NCBI RefSeq assembly: GCF_016820445.1
Contig: NZ_JADHDT010000010.1
Location: forward strand, 1-64,000
Source: Sphingomonas beigongshangi
Lineage (GTDB): Bacteria; Pseudomonadota; Alphaproteobacteria; Sphingomonadales; Sphingomonadaceae
Direction: 5' to 3'
DNA length: 64,000 nt
Shown here in pieces: positions 34,103 to 45,971 of the stretch (within the stretch, counting starts at the first letter, position 1; each line of letters opens with the position of its first letter). The notes beneath the pieces were generated by a model. The model was given only the letters and a program-made list of their open reading frames with translations, searched no databases and was not told the DNA's origin. A program made the translations under genes and the position numbers.

Positions 34103-35068
34103 TTATTGCGTCTGCTGCGGATGCAGCGAAATCCCCGCCCGATGCGAACGGATCGAACCCCACCAGGTCAGCGGGTTGAGCGTCGCGTCGCCGTCGAGGC
34201 TGAACGTGATGAACTCCGCACGGCCGCCAAGGTTCTCGTAGGGCACCGGTCCCCCCAGTCCGAGCTGGCTCAGCGCGAAGCGGCTGTCCGCCGAACGGTC
34301 GCGATTGTCGCCCATCAGGAAGACGTGATCGGCGGGGATCGTGATCGGCCCGTAATTGTCGCCGGGACTGTCGGGCTCGAGGTCGACGGTGTCGTAACGG
34401 CGACCGTTGGGCAGGGTCTCGGTGACGATCGGCAGGTGACAGACGTAGCCGCCGCCCGGTGCGGGCCGCTTCGCGCCGAAATAATCGGTTTCGCTGCACG
34501 GGCTGTTGGTGTCGACGGGCAGGTCGACATAGTGGAGGGGGCCGCGGGCGACGGGCTTGCCGTTCAGGATCACCGTGCCGCCGCGTACCGCCAGCGTGTC
34601 GCCGGGCAGGCCGATGACGCGCTTGATATAGTCGTTGTGCGTCCCCGGCGGCGTGACGATGACGACGTCGCCGCGCGTCGGCAGCCGGCCGAACAGGCGC
34701 CCATGGATGAAGGGCAGGCCGACGCTCCAGCTTTCGACAGGCCTGCGGAGCACCACCGATTCGAAGATCGCGACGGGATCGGGAATCGTCGGCGAGACGA
34801 ACGACCATCCGTATGCGAATTTCGACACGACCAGACGGTCACCGATCCGCAGACCGGGCAGCATCGATTCGGACGGGATGTAGAACGGCTTGGCGATGAA
34901 GCTGTGGAAGCCGAGCACGATCAGCACCAGCCAGAAGATGCCCTTGATCTCCCCCCACCAGTCCGTGCCCTTCTTCGCGGGGGGCGTGTCGGTCGTCGCT
35001 GCGACCGGGGCCGGGGTCGGGGCAGTGCGCTCGGCCGTTTCGCTGGTGTCCAACACCGCTTCCTTCAT
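34103..35068 (-). CDS. lepB: signal peptidase I
   Basis: 321-residue inner-membrane protease that removes signal peptides of exported proteins. After a Thr/Ala/Pro-rich cytoplasmic lead and one helix (about residues 43-60), the catalytic Ser68 lies in [15 protein letters not shown]; the catalytic Lys is in [13 protein letters not shown]. The SPase box [16 protein letters not shown] is also clear. The size, larger than E. coli minimal forms, includes an inserted periplasmic domain. ATG at 35068 overlaps the acpS stop by 4 bases. It would process the M61 and S1/P1 enzymes here. Confidence 0.96.
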   Translation of the reverse strand: MKEAVLDTSETAERTAPTPAPVAATTDTPPAKKGTDWWGEIKGIFWLVLIVLGFHSFIAKPFYIPSESMLPGLRIGDRLVVSKFAYGWSFVSPTIPDPVAIFESVVLRRPVESWSVGLPFIHGRLFGRLPTRGDVVIVTPPGTHNDYIKRVIGLPGDTLAVRGGTVILNGKPVARGPLHYVDLPVDTNSPCSETDYFGAKRPAPGGGYVCHLPIVTETLPNGRRYDTVDLEPDSPGDNYGPITIPADHVFLMGDNRDRSADSRFALSQLGLGGPVPYENLGGRAEFITFSLDGDATLNPLTWWGSIRSHRAGISLHPQQTQ

Positions 35069-35475
35069 GCCTTGGGGTCGGGGATCGCCTCGATCACCAC
35101 GAAGGCCTGCGCCCAGGGATGATCGTCGGTCAGGGTCAAGTGAATGCGGGCGACGTGGCCCTCGGGAACCATCGCGTCAAGGCGTTCCTTCGCACCGCCC
35201 GTCAGCGCCAGCGTCGGCGCGCCGGACGGGGCGTTCACGACGCCGATGTCCTTCATGAACACGCCTGCCTTGAAACCGGTGCCGACCGCCTTCGAGAACG
35301 CCTCCTTGGCGGCGAAGCGCTTGGCGAGCGTACCGGCACGGGTGAAAGGCCGCCGCTCGGCGCGGGCCAGCTCCTGCTCGGTGAACACGCGCTGCTCGAA
35401 CCGCGCGCCGAACCGGTCGAGCGATGCCTGGATCCGCTCGATGTTGCACAGGTCGGAGCCGAGACCGACGATCAC
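35065..35475 (-). CDS. acpS: holo-[acyl-carrier-protein] synthase
   Basis: 136-residue phosphopantetheinyl transferase that activates acyl carrier protein. The N-terminal [20 protein letters not shown] holds the metal-binding Asp; the second signature is [20 protein letters not shown] (Glu in KRFAAKEA). The start chosen is GTG at 35475, which gives the canonical first residues and a 10-base gap from pdxJ; an ATG at 35499 would overlap pdxJ and add eight poor residues. Overlap with lepB (ATGA) marks one operon. Confidence 0.95.
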   Translation of the reverse strand: MIVGLGSDLCNIERIQASLDRFGARFEQRVFTEQELARAERRPFTRAGTLAKRFAAKEAFSKAVGTGFKAGVFMKDIGVVNAPSGAPTLALTGGAKERLDAMVPEGHVARIHLTLTDDHPWAQAFVVIEAIPDPKA

Positions 35476-35485
35476 GCCGCCATCC

Positions 35486-36238
35486 TCACCGCGCCGCATC
35501 CATCTCGGCGCGCATGCGGCGGACCGCCTCGTCCAGGCCGACGAACAGCGCCTCGCCGATCAGGAAATGGCCGATGTTGAGCTCGCGCACCTGCGGGATC
35601 GCCGCGATCGGCCCGACATTGTCATAGGTCAGGCCATGGCCCGCATGCACCTCGATCCCGTTCTTCGCCGCGAGCGCCGCGGCGTCGGACAGGCGACGCA
35701 GTTCCTCGCTGCGCACTTCGCCATCCAGTTCCGCGTAGCGACCGGTGTGCAGCTCCACGACCGGCGCGCCGAGCCGGATCGCGGCATCGATCTGCGCGGC
35801 GTCCGGCTCGATGAACAGCGAGACCCGCACGCCCGCCTCGGCCAGCGCGGTGACCATCGGCGCCAGATGATGGAATTGTCCCGCCGCGTCCAAGCCACCC
35901 TCGGTGGTCCGCTCCTCGCGCTTTTCCGGCACGATGCACGCCGCGTGGGGGCGATGGCGCAGCGCGATGCCCAGCATCTCGTCGGTCGCCGCCATCTCGA
36001 GGTTGAGCGGGATCGTCAGTTCGGCCGCCAGCCGCGCGATATCCGCATCGGTGATGTGGCGGCGATCCTCGCGCAGGTGTGCGGTGATCCCGTCCGCGCC
36101 GGCCTCCGCCGCGAGCAGCGCGGCGCGAACGGGGTCGGGATAGCCGCTGCCGCGCGCGTTGCGCACGGTCGCGACGTGATCGATGTTGACGCCCAGGCGA
36201 AGCCGGCGATCGTCGAGGCGGGACGCAACGCCGGTCAT
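35486..36238 (-). CDS. pdxJ: pyridoxine 5'-phosphate synthase
   Basis: 250-residue TIM-barrel enzyme making pyridoxine 5'-phosphate in the DXP-dependent vitamin B6 pathway. Signatures are [16 protein letters not shown] (with active-site His), [15 protein letters not shown] and [17 protein letters not shown] near the C-terminus. Length is normal. ATG 36238 overlaps the pyrE stop by ATGA. The order pyrE-pdxJ-acpS-lepB is one operon on the minus strand. PLP is needed by ThrC at 47.9 kb. Confidence 0.97.
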   Translation of the reverse strand: MTGVASRLDDRRLRLGVNIDHVATVRNARGSGYPDPVRAALLAAEAGADGITAHLREDRRHITDADIARLAAELTIPLNLEMAATDEMLGIALRHRPHAACIVPEKREERTTEGGLDAAGQFHHLAPMVTALAEAGVRVSLFIEPDAAQIDAAIRLGAPVVELHTGRYAELDGEVRSEELRRLSDAAALAAKNGIEVHAGHGLTYDNVGPIAAIPQVRELNIGHFLIGEALFVGLDEAVRRMRAEMDAAR

Positions 36239-36819
36239 GCCGCCGCCCGGCTCCCCGGCTTGATCGCGGGGATCGCCGCCAGTTCGGGCGGCAGCGCGTC
36301 GGGCTCATAGGTCGGCACGTCCAGCCGGATCAGCGGGAAGAAGGGCACGCCGATGTCGGCCTGGCCGTTCGACCGGTCTACCAGAGCGGCGCCCGCGATC
36401 ACGCAGCCGCCAGCCGACTCGATCGCCTTGATCGCTTCGCGGCTCGACAGGCCGGTCGTCACGACATCCTCCATCATCAGCACCGCCTGCCCCTCATCAA
36501 GGCGGAAGCCGCGGCGCAGTTCGAAAGTACCGGTCGGCCGCTCGACAAACATCGCCGGCACGCCGAGTGCGCGCGCCATTTCGTGACCCGCGATGACCCC
36601 GCCCATGGCCGGCGAGACAACCGCGGTTATCCGGTCGCGCAGGTCCGCGGGGATGCGCGCGGCGAGCGCCTCGCTCAGCCGCGCGCCGCGGCGCGGGTCC
36701 ATCAGCACGCGCGCGCACTGAAGATAGCGCGACGAGCGCAAGCCGGACGAAAGGATGAAATGCCCCTCCAGCAACGCATCGGCGGCACGGAATTCGGCGA
36801 GGACGTCGTCGTCGGTCAT
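36235..36819 (-). CDS. pyrE: orotate phosphoribosyltransferase
   Basis: 194-residue type I phosphoribosyltransferase converting orotate and PRPP to OMP in pyrimidine synthesis. The PRPP-binding motif is [18 protein letters not shown], preceded by [16 protein letters not shown] near the N-terminus and the Arg/Lys loop [12 protein letters not shown]. Length and ATG start (36819) are normal. It heads the pyrE-pdxJ-acpS-lepB operon and is divergent from ctaC across 246 bases that should hold both promoters. Confidence 0.96.
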   Translation of the reverse strand: MTDDDVLAEFRAADALLEGHFILSSGLRSSRYLQCARVLMDPRRGARLSEALAARIPADLRDRITAVVSPAMGGVIAGHEMARALGVPAMFVERPTGTFELRRGFRLDEGQAVLMMEDVVTTGLSSREAIKAIESAGGCVIAGAALVDRSNGQADIGVPFFPLIRLDVPTYEPDALPPELAAIPAIKPGSRAAA

Positions 36820-37065
36820 CGGCTTTCCTTATAGCGGCGGGCGAGCCGTCGCGCGCGTCCATAGGACCGCGCCGGCCGCGCGCCAAGCGGGCCGACGCGC
36901 GCTTTTCGACGGCGGCGCTTGAGGCGGGCCTAGCCGCCGCGTATAGGCCGTGGCAAAAGGGGCGCGAAAGGCGTGCCGCAAACGGCCGAGGGCCGACCGG
37001 ACGACGGGCACCAGCGGCTCCGAAGGCCGCTTAGGACGAGGGCACTGAACGGGGTGACGACACAG

Positions 37066-39922
<2,857 letters not shown>

Positions 39923-39924
39923 CG

Positions 39925-40026
39925 GATCGGAAGGCACGGGGCAGATAGCGACGCCCCGCCCCTTCCGATCGTCAACCATTTCCGGCCTGCTCGAAGACGC
40001 CCCGGCACCACTGCCGGGGCGTTTTT
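39925..40026 (+). terminator. double hairpin ending in a rho-independent terminator after ctaD
   Basis: Two structures in tandem. First, GATCGGAAGG (39925-39934) pairs with CCTTCCGATC (39961-39970), with an inner GGGGC/GCCCC stem. Second, ACGCCCCGGCA (39997-40007) pairs perfectly with TGCCGGGGCGT (40012-40022) and continues into TTTTT: a textbook intrinsic terminator. The first may protect the 3' end of the mRNA, the second stops transcription, so the next genes need their own promoter. Confidence 0.9.
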
Positions 40027-40174
40027 CGTTACGCCTACGACCAGCCCGGCCCTTTTTGCGGCGAGCGGTAAGTCGTTCACCTTCTTCGTTAACGTCTGCA
40101 CGGCTAGGGTTTGGCGTATCTCGGGTGCGCCGGCGGGAGGGTCGCCGGCGCGCGGGGTGGGGACCAGAGACGAC

Positions 40175-41887
40175 ATGTTGGACGCGGATGGCGCGGGCGG
40201 ATCGACGCCCGTCGAGGAGGCGGGTGTAACGGCAGCGGCGGGAGCGACCGCCTTGTCGGCGAAGACTGCGACCGTGATCGGCGCCGCCACGCTGCTGGCG
40301 GCATGCGGCGGCAGCGACGGCGGCACCAGCGCGACGGCGCCGAGTGCCCCCGTCGTCGTGGCGCCCGCGGCGATCACCACAGCGCAGGCAAGCCGCTTCC
40401 TGGCGCAGGCGACGATGGGCGCCACGCGCAGCATGATCGATACGGTCGTCAGCCGACGGTTCGAAGGCTGGATCGACGATCAGTTCGCGATGCCGCGTGC
40501 GACGTCGCACTGGGACTGGCTGGTCGCCAACGGCTATAACGTCGCCGCGAACATCAACAGCGAGGCCGGCTTCGACGCGACGATGTGGCGCCAGCTGATC
40601 GCGGAGCCGGACCAACTGCGCCAGCGCGTCGGCATGGCGCTGCTCGACATGCTGGTCGTCGGGATCGGCGGCGTGAACCTCAACTGGAAACAGTTCGCCA
40701 CCGCCGCCTATGTCGACGTGCTGCTCGACAATGCGTTCGGCAATTATCGCACGCTGATGGATGCGATCACGAGCAATGCGGCGATGGGATCGTTCCTCAC
40801 CTTCCTCGCCAACCGCAAGGCAAATCCGGCAACGGGCGCGCAGCCGGACGAGAATTACGCACGCGAGCTGATGCAGCTGTTCACGCTGGGCCTGTACCAG
40901 CTCAACATGGACGGCAGCGTCAAAGTCGGCGCATCCGGAACGCCCCTCGAAACCTATACGCAGGCCGACGTCTCCGGTCTCGCCCGTGTCTTCACCGGCC
41001 TCAGCCTCGCCAGCTCCGTTTCCACGACACCTGATCGGTATCGCCAGCCACTGGTGATGAACGCCGCGATCAACGAAACCGGCAGCGCGAGCTTCCTCGG
41101 CACCAGCGTCAGCGGCGGCGGCATGGCGGCGGTCAAGACCGCGCTGGACACGATCTTCGCCCATCCCAACATCGCGCCGTTCGTATCGAGGCAGCTGATC
41201 CAGCGGCTCGTCACCAGCAACCCGTCGCCGGCCTATGTCGGCCGGGTCGCCGCCACGTTCGCCGACAACGGATCGGGCGTGCGCGGCGACATGAAGGCGG
41301 TGATCAAGGCGATCCTGCTCGATACCGAAGCCCGCAGCGATGCGGCACTGACCAGCGCGACCGCCGGCAAATTGCGCGAGCCGGTCATGCGCCTCACCGC
41401 CTGGGCACGGGCATTCGGCGTCGCCTCGCCCTCCAATGCCTGGGCAATCGGCGATACGTCGAACATGTCCAGCCGGCTGGCCCAGTCGATGGGCCGCAGC
41501 CAGACCGTCTTCAATTTCTTCAGGCCCGGCTACGCGCCGCCGGCGACCGCGATCGCCAGCGCGGGCCTGGTCGCGCCCGAATTCCAGATCACCAACGAAC
41601 AGAGCGTCGTCGCCTACGTCAATTATATGCAGGGGCTGGTCGCCAACGGCACCGGCGACGTGAAGGCGGATTATACGGCGATCCTGACCAAGGCGTCGGA
41701 CAGCGCCGCTTTGGTCGACGAGGTCAATCTGGTCCTGGCCGCCGGCCAGCTGAGCGGCACGACCGTCACCGCGATCCGTGCCGCGGTCGACAGTATCGCG
41801 ACCACCGCCACCAATGCCGCGCAGAACCGCGTGAACGTCGCGATCCTGCTGACCCTCGCCTCCCCCGAATTCATCACGGTGCGCTGA
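40175..41887 (+). CDS. DUF1800 domain-containing protein
   Basis: 570-residue protein whose central part matches DUF1800: ASRFLAQATMGATRSMID, the hallmark DENYARELMQLFTLGLYQLN and a late LREPVMRLTAWARAFG with QTVFNFFRPGYAPP. The N-terminus is odd: about 30 acidic or Ala-rich residues precede a hydrophobic segment ending in a lipobox-like LLAACGGS, so it may be a lipoprotein with an unusual lead, or the true start may lie elsewhere. GTG 40157 is an alternative start. It lies 2 bases before a DUF1501 gene; the two families commonly pair. Function unknown. Confidence 0.88.
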   Translation: MLDADGAGGSTPVEEAGVTAAAGATALSAKTATVIGAATLLAACGGSDGGTSATAPSAPVVVAPAAITTAQASRFLAQATMGATRSMIDTVVSRRFEGWIDDQFAMPRATSHWDWLVANGYNVAANINSEAGFDATMWRQLIAEPDQLRQRVGMALLDMLVVGIGGVNLNWKQFATAAYVDVLLDNAFGNYRTLMDAITSNAAMGSFLTFLANRKANPATGAQPDENYARELMQLFTLGLYQLNMDGSVKVGASGTPLETYTQADVSGLARVFTGLSLASSVSTTPDRYRQPLVMNAAINETGSASFLGTSVSGGGMAAVKTALDTIFAHPNIAPFVSRQLIQRLVTSNPSPAYVGRVAATFADNGSGVRGDMKAVIKAILLDTEARSDAALTSATAGKLREPVMRLTAWARAFGVASPSNAWAIGDTSNMSSRLAQSMGRSQTVFNFFRPGYAPPATAIASAGLVAPEFQITNEQSVVAYVNYMQGLVANGTGDVKADYTAILTKASDSAALVDEVNLVLAAGQLSGTTVTAIRAAVDSIATTATNAAQNRVNVAILLTLASPEFITVR

Positions 41888-41888
41888 C

Positions 41889-43271
41889 ATGGATCATGAT
41901 TGCCAAAGCCGCCGCGCCTTTCTGAAGCGCGGCGCCGCGCTCGGCCTCGCCGGGGTCGCCACGCCCTTCGTCACCAGCCTCGCCGCGATCGGCGAAGCCG
42001 CGGCGGCGACCGCGACCGATTACAAGGCGCTGGTCTGCATCTTTCTCTACGGCGGCAACGATTACGCCAACACTTTGCCGCCCTACGACCAGGCCAGCTA
42101 CAACCAGTATCTCGCCGCGCGCGCCAATATCGCGCTGACCCGCGATTCGCTGGCCAATACCGTGCTGTCGCCCGCGGGGGACCTGGCGGGGGGGCGCCAA
42201 TATGCGCTCGCGCCGACGATGGGATCGCTGATGCCGCTGTTCAATCAGGGCAAGCTGGCGGTGGTCCTCAACGTCGGCACGCTCGTCCAACCGACGACCA
42301 AGGCGCAATATCAGGCGAACAGCGTCAGGCTGCCGCCAAAGCTGTTCAGCCACAACGACCAGCAAAGCTATTTCCAGGCGTCCAATCCGGAAGGCGCGAC
42401 GTCGGGCTGGGGCGGCCGGACGGGCGATCTGTTCCAGAGCGGCAACGGCGCCTCGACGCTGACCTGCATCAACACCAGCGGCAACGCGGTCTATCTGACC
42501 GGCAAATCGGCGGTGCAATATTCGGTCGGCACCGGCGGCCCGGTCGCGCTGATCAACAATGCGTCCAGCCTGTACGGGTCGACCACCGCGGCGGCGACGC
42601 TGCGCAGCCTGATGACGGGCGGCAACGCCAACATGTTCGCGAGCGAACATGCCCGCGTGGCGAAACGGGCGCTCGACACCTACACGCAGGTCGCCGGCGC
42701 GCTGGCCAATGCGCCGGCCAGTGGCTTCTCGCTGTTCCCGAGCGGCAACAGCCTTGCCGATCAACTCAAGATGGTGGCCCGGATGATCTCCGTCTCGTCC
42801 GAACTGGGCGCGAAGCGGCAGGTATTCTTCGTCTCCATCGGGGGTTTCGACCTGCACGACAATCTCGTCGCCCAGCATCCGGGGCTGATCGGCAAGGTCG
42901 CCGATGCGATGCGCGCCTTCTACGACACCACCGTGGCGCTAGGCGTCGCCGACAAGGTGACCAGCTTCACCGCCTCCGACTTCGGCCGGACGCTGCAATC
43001 GAACGACGACGGTTCCGACCACGGCTGGGGCAGCCACCATTTCGTCATGGGCGGCGCCGTGAAGGGCCAGCGCTTCTACGGCACGCCGCCCGCGATCGGG
43101 AACGGCACCGCGGACGACGTCGGCCAGGGCAGGCTGCTGCCGTCGATCGCCGTCGACCAATATGCCGCGACGCTGGCGAGCTGGTTCGGCATCGCCAATG
43201 GCGACCTGACGACGGTGTTGCCCAACATGGGCAATTACAACGCGTCGAGCTGGAACCTGGGCTTCGTATAA
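41889..43271 (+). CDS. DUF1501 domain-containing protein, Tat-exported
   Basis: 460-residue periplasmic protein with a twin-arginine signal (QSRRAFLKRGAALGLAGVA; the cleavage site is near residue 38, AAAAT). The DUF1501 body is sulfatase/phosphatase-like: ALVCIFLYGGNDYANTLPPY (metal-binding Asp), SHNDQQSYFQ, and the C-terminal GSDHGWGSHHFVMGGAVKG with histidines. DUF1501 belongs near the alkaline-phosphatase-like fold. It starts 1 base after the DUF1800 stop, so both are co-expressed and probably work together. Substrate unknown. Confidence 0.9.
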   Translation: MDHDCQSRRAFLKRGAALGLAGVATPFVTSLAAIGEAAAATATDYKALVCIFLYGGNDYANTLPPYDQASYNQYLAARANIALTRDSLANTVLSPAGDLAGGRQYALAPTMGSLMPLFNQGKLAVVLNVGTLVQPTTKAQYQANSVRLPPKLFSHNDQQSYFQASNPEGATSGWGGRTGDLFQSGNGASTLTCINTSGNAVYLTGKSAVQYSVGTGGPVALINNASSLYGSTTAAATLRSLMTGGNANMFASEHARVAKRALDTYTQVAGALANAPASGFSLFPSGNSLADQLKMVARMISVSSELGAKRQVFFVSIGGFDLHDNLVAQHPGLIGKVADAMRAFYDTTVALGVADKVTSFTASDFGRTLQSNDDGSDHGWGSHHFVMGGAVKGQRFYGTPPAIGNGTADDVGQGRLLPSIAVDQYAATLASWFGIANGDLTTVLPNMGNYNASSWNLGFV

Positions 43272-43299
43272 GGCTGGAGCAGGCGCGAGCCCGCTCGAA

Positions 43300-44193
43300 T
43301 CACTGCATGAGCACAGCGCGATAGGCCGCGAAGCAGCGCTCGCCGCACTTGAGGCGGATCAGCGCGCCCTCGGCCATCGCGGTCGCGCGACGCGGATCCT
43401 CCTCAACCGCCGGGCGGATCGCCTCGCGGTTCCAGTCCTCCGAATGCTTGACGTCTAGCACCGCGTGCAGGTCGAAATATCGGCGCTCCTTCGTTGAGAA
43501 GCCGAGCCGCTTGAGGCCCTTCGCCGTTGCGGCCGAACGATCCGGCGCAGTCAGCTCGATGACGCCGAGCGCGCCGACCGACTGCCATGCGTAGCGGCGG
43601 CTGGTCGCCATCGCCGTCATCGCATTGGCCAGGCACAGGCTTTGCCACAGCGTGTTCTCGATGACCGGGTCGACATCCAGCGTCTCGACGAGCGCGTCCA
43701 GCATCGGGCCATGCATGCCGGCGGCCTGACCCCGGCCCATCTCGTCCCAATAGTTCCGCGCCAGCTCCAGCTTGGGAAGCTTCGGCAATTTGACCTGCGT
43801 CATCGCGACGAGGTCGTCGAAACCGGCCTCGCCCGCCGCTTCCTGTTCGAAGAACCAGCGGAGCTGGTCGAGATCGGCATGGTCGGCGAGCCAGGGGAAC
43901 AGGGGGTCGTGCTGGCCGGGCCCGCTTGCCTTCAGCGCCTCGAACCAGGCGATGAAGCCGTCGACGTCGGTCGGCGCGGTTGCGGCTTCGTCCGCCACCT
44001 CCTCGCGCAGCTCCTCGAGGAAACCGCCTTCGAGCCGCTGCATCCGCACGTCGCGGTCGAGCGTCCGCTGCCAGTCGGCATCGGGAAAGCCCGGTTCCAG
44101 CCGTTCGCGGTTCCAATGCGCAAGGCCGCGCTGGAAGCTGTCCGTCAGGAATTGCGAGCCTCGTGAGGGCGCGTCCGCGATCCGCGTTGCCAT
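43300..44193 (-). CDS. heme-oxygenase-like di-iron/iron-containing redox protein
   Basis: 297-residue all-helical protein. Sequence resembles the iron-containing redox enzyme family (heme-oxygenase-like di-iron fold, e.g. CADD, UndA, SznF). Candidate metal ligands: Glu in RWFFEQEAAGEAGFDDL, Glu and His in NYWDEMGRGQAAGMHGPML, and H-x3-D-x2-H in YFDLHAVLDVKHSEDW. The start is ATG 44193. It is convergent with the DUF1501 gene and divergent from ctaB. Such enzymes oxidise varied substrates (fatty acids, amino acids, p-aminobenzoate); the one here is unknown. Family assignment is fairly good, function open. Confidence 0.75.
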   Translation of the reverse strand: MATRIADAPSRGSQFLTDSFQRGLAHWNRERLEPGFPDADWQRTLDRDVRMQRLEGGFLEELREEVADEAATAPTDVDGFIAWFEALKASGPGQHDPLFPWLADHADLDQLRWFFEQEAAGEAGFDDLVAMTQVKLPKLPKLELARNYWDEMGRGQAAGMHGPMLDALVETLDVDPVIENTLWQSLCLANAMTAMATSRRYAWQSVGALGVIELTAPDRSAATAKGLKRLGFSTKERRYFDLHAVLDVKHSEDWNREAIRPAVEEDPRRATAMAEGALIRLKCGERCFAAYRAVLMQ

Positions 44194-44343
44194 AAGTGAT
44201 CTCTCCCGTATCGACCCGGGCAACCCGTTGTTTTCGCCAACGTTCCAGTGCGACTCGGCGCCGTTGACCTCGATCAGTACGTTCGTGCGCCGCGGGCGGC
44301 GGCGCCCTTCCCCCACCTCCCCTGGATGCGTATAGCCGCAGCC

Positions 44344-45249
44344 ATGACGACGGCCGAGACGCCTCTCCTGATCCCCGCCGACTGGCGCGATTTCCTGGCG
44401 CTGACCAAGCCGAGGGTGATGACGCTCGTCGTCTTCACCGGCCTGTGCGGCATGCTCGCGGCGCCCGTGCCCATTCATCCCGTGCTGGGCTTCACCGCCA
44501 TCCTGTGCATCGCGCTCGGCGCCGGCGCGGCGGGCGCGCTCAACCAATGGTATGAGGCCGACCTCGACGCGGCGATGCGACGCACGCAGCAGCGCCCCCT
44601 GCCCGCGGGCCGCATGGACCGGCAGTCGGCGCTGCATTTCGGCGTCGGTCTGGCCGCCTTCTCGGTCATTCTGATGGGATTTGCGGTCAACCTCGCCGCC
44701 GCGGCGATCCTGACCGTATCGATCCTGTTCTACGTCCTCGTCTACACCGTCTGGCTTAAGCGGCGGACGCCGCAGAACATCGTCATCGGCGGCGCGGCGG
44801 GCGCGTTTCCGCCGCTGATCGGCTGGGCGGCAGCGACGGGCGACGTGGCGTTGCTGCCCGTGCTGCTGTTCGGCCTCGTCTTCCTGTGGACGCCGCCGCA
44901 CTTCTGGGCGCTCGCGCTGTTCGTGAAGACGGATTATGCCAATGCCGGCGTCCCGATGCTGCCCGTCGTCGCGGGCGAGCGCGTCACGCGCCACCAGATC
45001 GGGCTGTACACCATTCCCATGGCGCTGGCGGGGATCGCACCCTGGCCGCTGGGCCTGACCGGCGCGATCTATGGCATCGTCGCGACCGTGACGACGCTGG
45101 TCTTCGCGCTGCTGGCGCTGCGCGTCGCGACGCGGCATACGCAGGCGGACGATCGCATGAAGCCGGAGAAGCGCTTGTTCAGCTATTCGATCCTGTATCT
45201 TTTCGTGGTGTTCGGCGCGCTGGTCGTCGACCGCTGGGTGATGGCATGA
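44344..45249 (+). CDS. ctaB: protoheme IX farnesyltransferase (heme O synthase)
   Basis: 301-residue UbiA-type prenyltransferase that makes heme O for the aa3 oxidase. Eight or nine helices are predicted. The first Asp-rich motif is [21 protein letters not shown] (N-x3-D-x2-M-x-R), and the second region is [14 protein letters not shown] with the conserved TPPHFW. ATG 44344 matches family starts. It overlaps the following 44-residue gene by 4 bases. It restarts the cta operon after the DUF1800/DUF1501 interruption. Confidence 0.97.
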   Translation: MTTAETPLLIPADWRDFLALTKPRVMTLVVFTGLCGMLAAPVPIHPVLGFTAILCIALGAGAAGALNQWYEADLDAAMRRTQQRPLPAGRMDRQSALHFGVGLAAFSVILMGFAVNLAAAAILTVSILFYVLVYTVWLKRRTPQNIVIGGAAGAFPPLIGWAAATGDVALLPVLLFGLVFLWTPPHFWALALFVKTDYANAGVPMLPVVAGERVTRHQIGLYTIPMALAGIAPWPLGLTGAIYGIVATVTTLVFALLALRVATRHTQADDRMKPEKRLFSYSILYLFVVFGALVVDRWVMA

Positions 45250-45380
45250 CCCCCGACGATCAAGACCTGATCCGCCGGCGGCAGAAGTCGCGCGCGCTCG
45301 TCATGGCGCTGTTGCTGGGTGCGTTCGCGATCCTCGTCTTCGCGATCGCGCTGACCAAGATCCGGCAGGGCATGGTATGA
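45246..45380 (+). CDS. small single-helix protein (CoxF-like) between ctaB and ctaG
   Basis: 44-residue protein: a basic N-terminal tract ([10 protein letters not shown]), one transmembrane helix (about residues 17-37, [19 protein letters not shown]) and a short tail TKIRQGMV. Both ends overlap neighbouring genes by ATGA, so it is tightly coupled to ctaB and ctaG. Small proteins of this form are regular members of alphaproteobacterial cta operons and are called CoxF in some annotations; a role in oxidase assembly is presumed. Confidence 0.8.
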   Translation: MTPDDQDLIRRRQKSRALVMALLLGAFAILVFAIALTKIRQGMV

Positions 45381-45934
45381 GCGCGCCGGCGGATCCGACG
45401 ACCCGCCGCCAGCTGCGCACCGCGATGTTCGCCGTGCTCGGCATCTGCCTGATGACGGGCGTCGCCTGGGCCAGCGTCCCGCTTTATCGATTGTTCTGCC
45501 AGGTGACGGGGCTGAACGGCACGACGCAGCGCGGCCTCGCGGCGCCGGGCGCGGTCAACCACAAGATCCGCATCGACTTCGACACCAACGTCGCGCCGCA
45601 CATGCCGTGGCGGTTCCGCCCGGAGAATCCGTCGGACACGGTCGACATCGGTGCGCGCGACATGGCGTTCTTCCTCGCCACCAACACCAGCGACAAGCCG
45701 ATCACCGGCAGCGCGACGTTCAACGTCACGCCTTCGCAGGCGGGGAAGTATTTCACCAAGATACAATGTTTCTGCTTCACCCAGCAGACGCTCAAGCCGG
45801 GCGAGACGGCGCGCATGCCGGTGATCTTCTTCGTCGATCCGAAGATCCTTCAGGACCCGGATGCCAGCGACGTCGAGACGATCACGCTGTCCTACACGTT
45901 TTACCCGGTAGATTCCGGCAAGACGCCAAGCTAG
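45377..45934 (+). CDS. ctaG: cytochrome c oxidase copper-assembly protein CtaG (Cox11)
   Basis: 185-residue protein with one N-terminal helix (about 18-36) and a periplasmic Ig-like domain. It delivers copper to the CuB site of subunit I. The copper-binding motif CFCFTQQTL is present, along with VPLYRLFCQVTGLNGT and PVIFFVDPKIL. Length is normal. ATG overlaps the coxF-like stop. ctaE follows 37 bases later. Confidence 0.97.
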   Translation: MSAPADPTTRRQLRTAMFAVLGICLMTGVAWASVPLYRLFCQVTGLNGTTQRGLAAPGAVNHKIRIDFDTNVAPHMPWRFRPENPSDTVDIGARDMAFFLATNTSDKPITGSATFNVTPSQAGKYFTKIQCFCFTQQTLKPGETARMPVIFFVDPKILQDPDASDVETITLSYTFYPVDSGKTPS

Positions 45935-45971
45935 GGTCGCCGGCAAGAGAGGGTATAACAGGGACACGACG

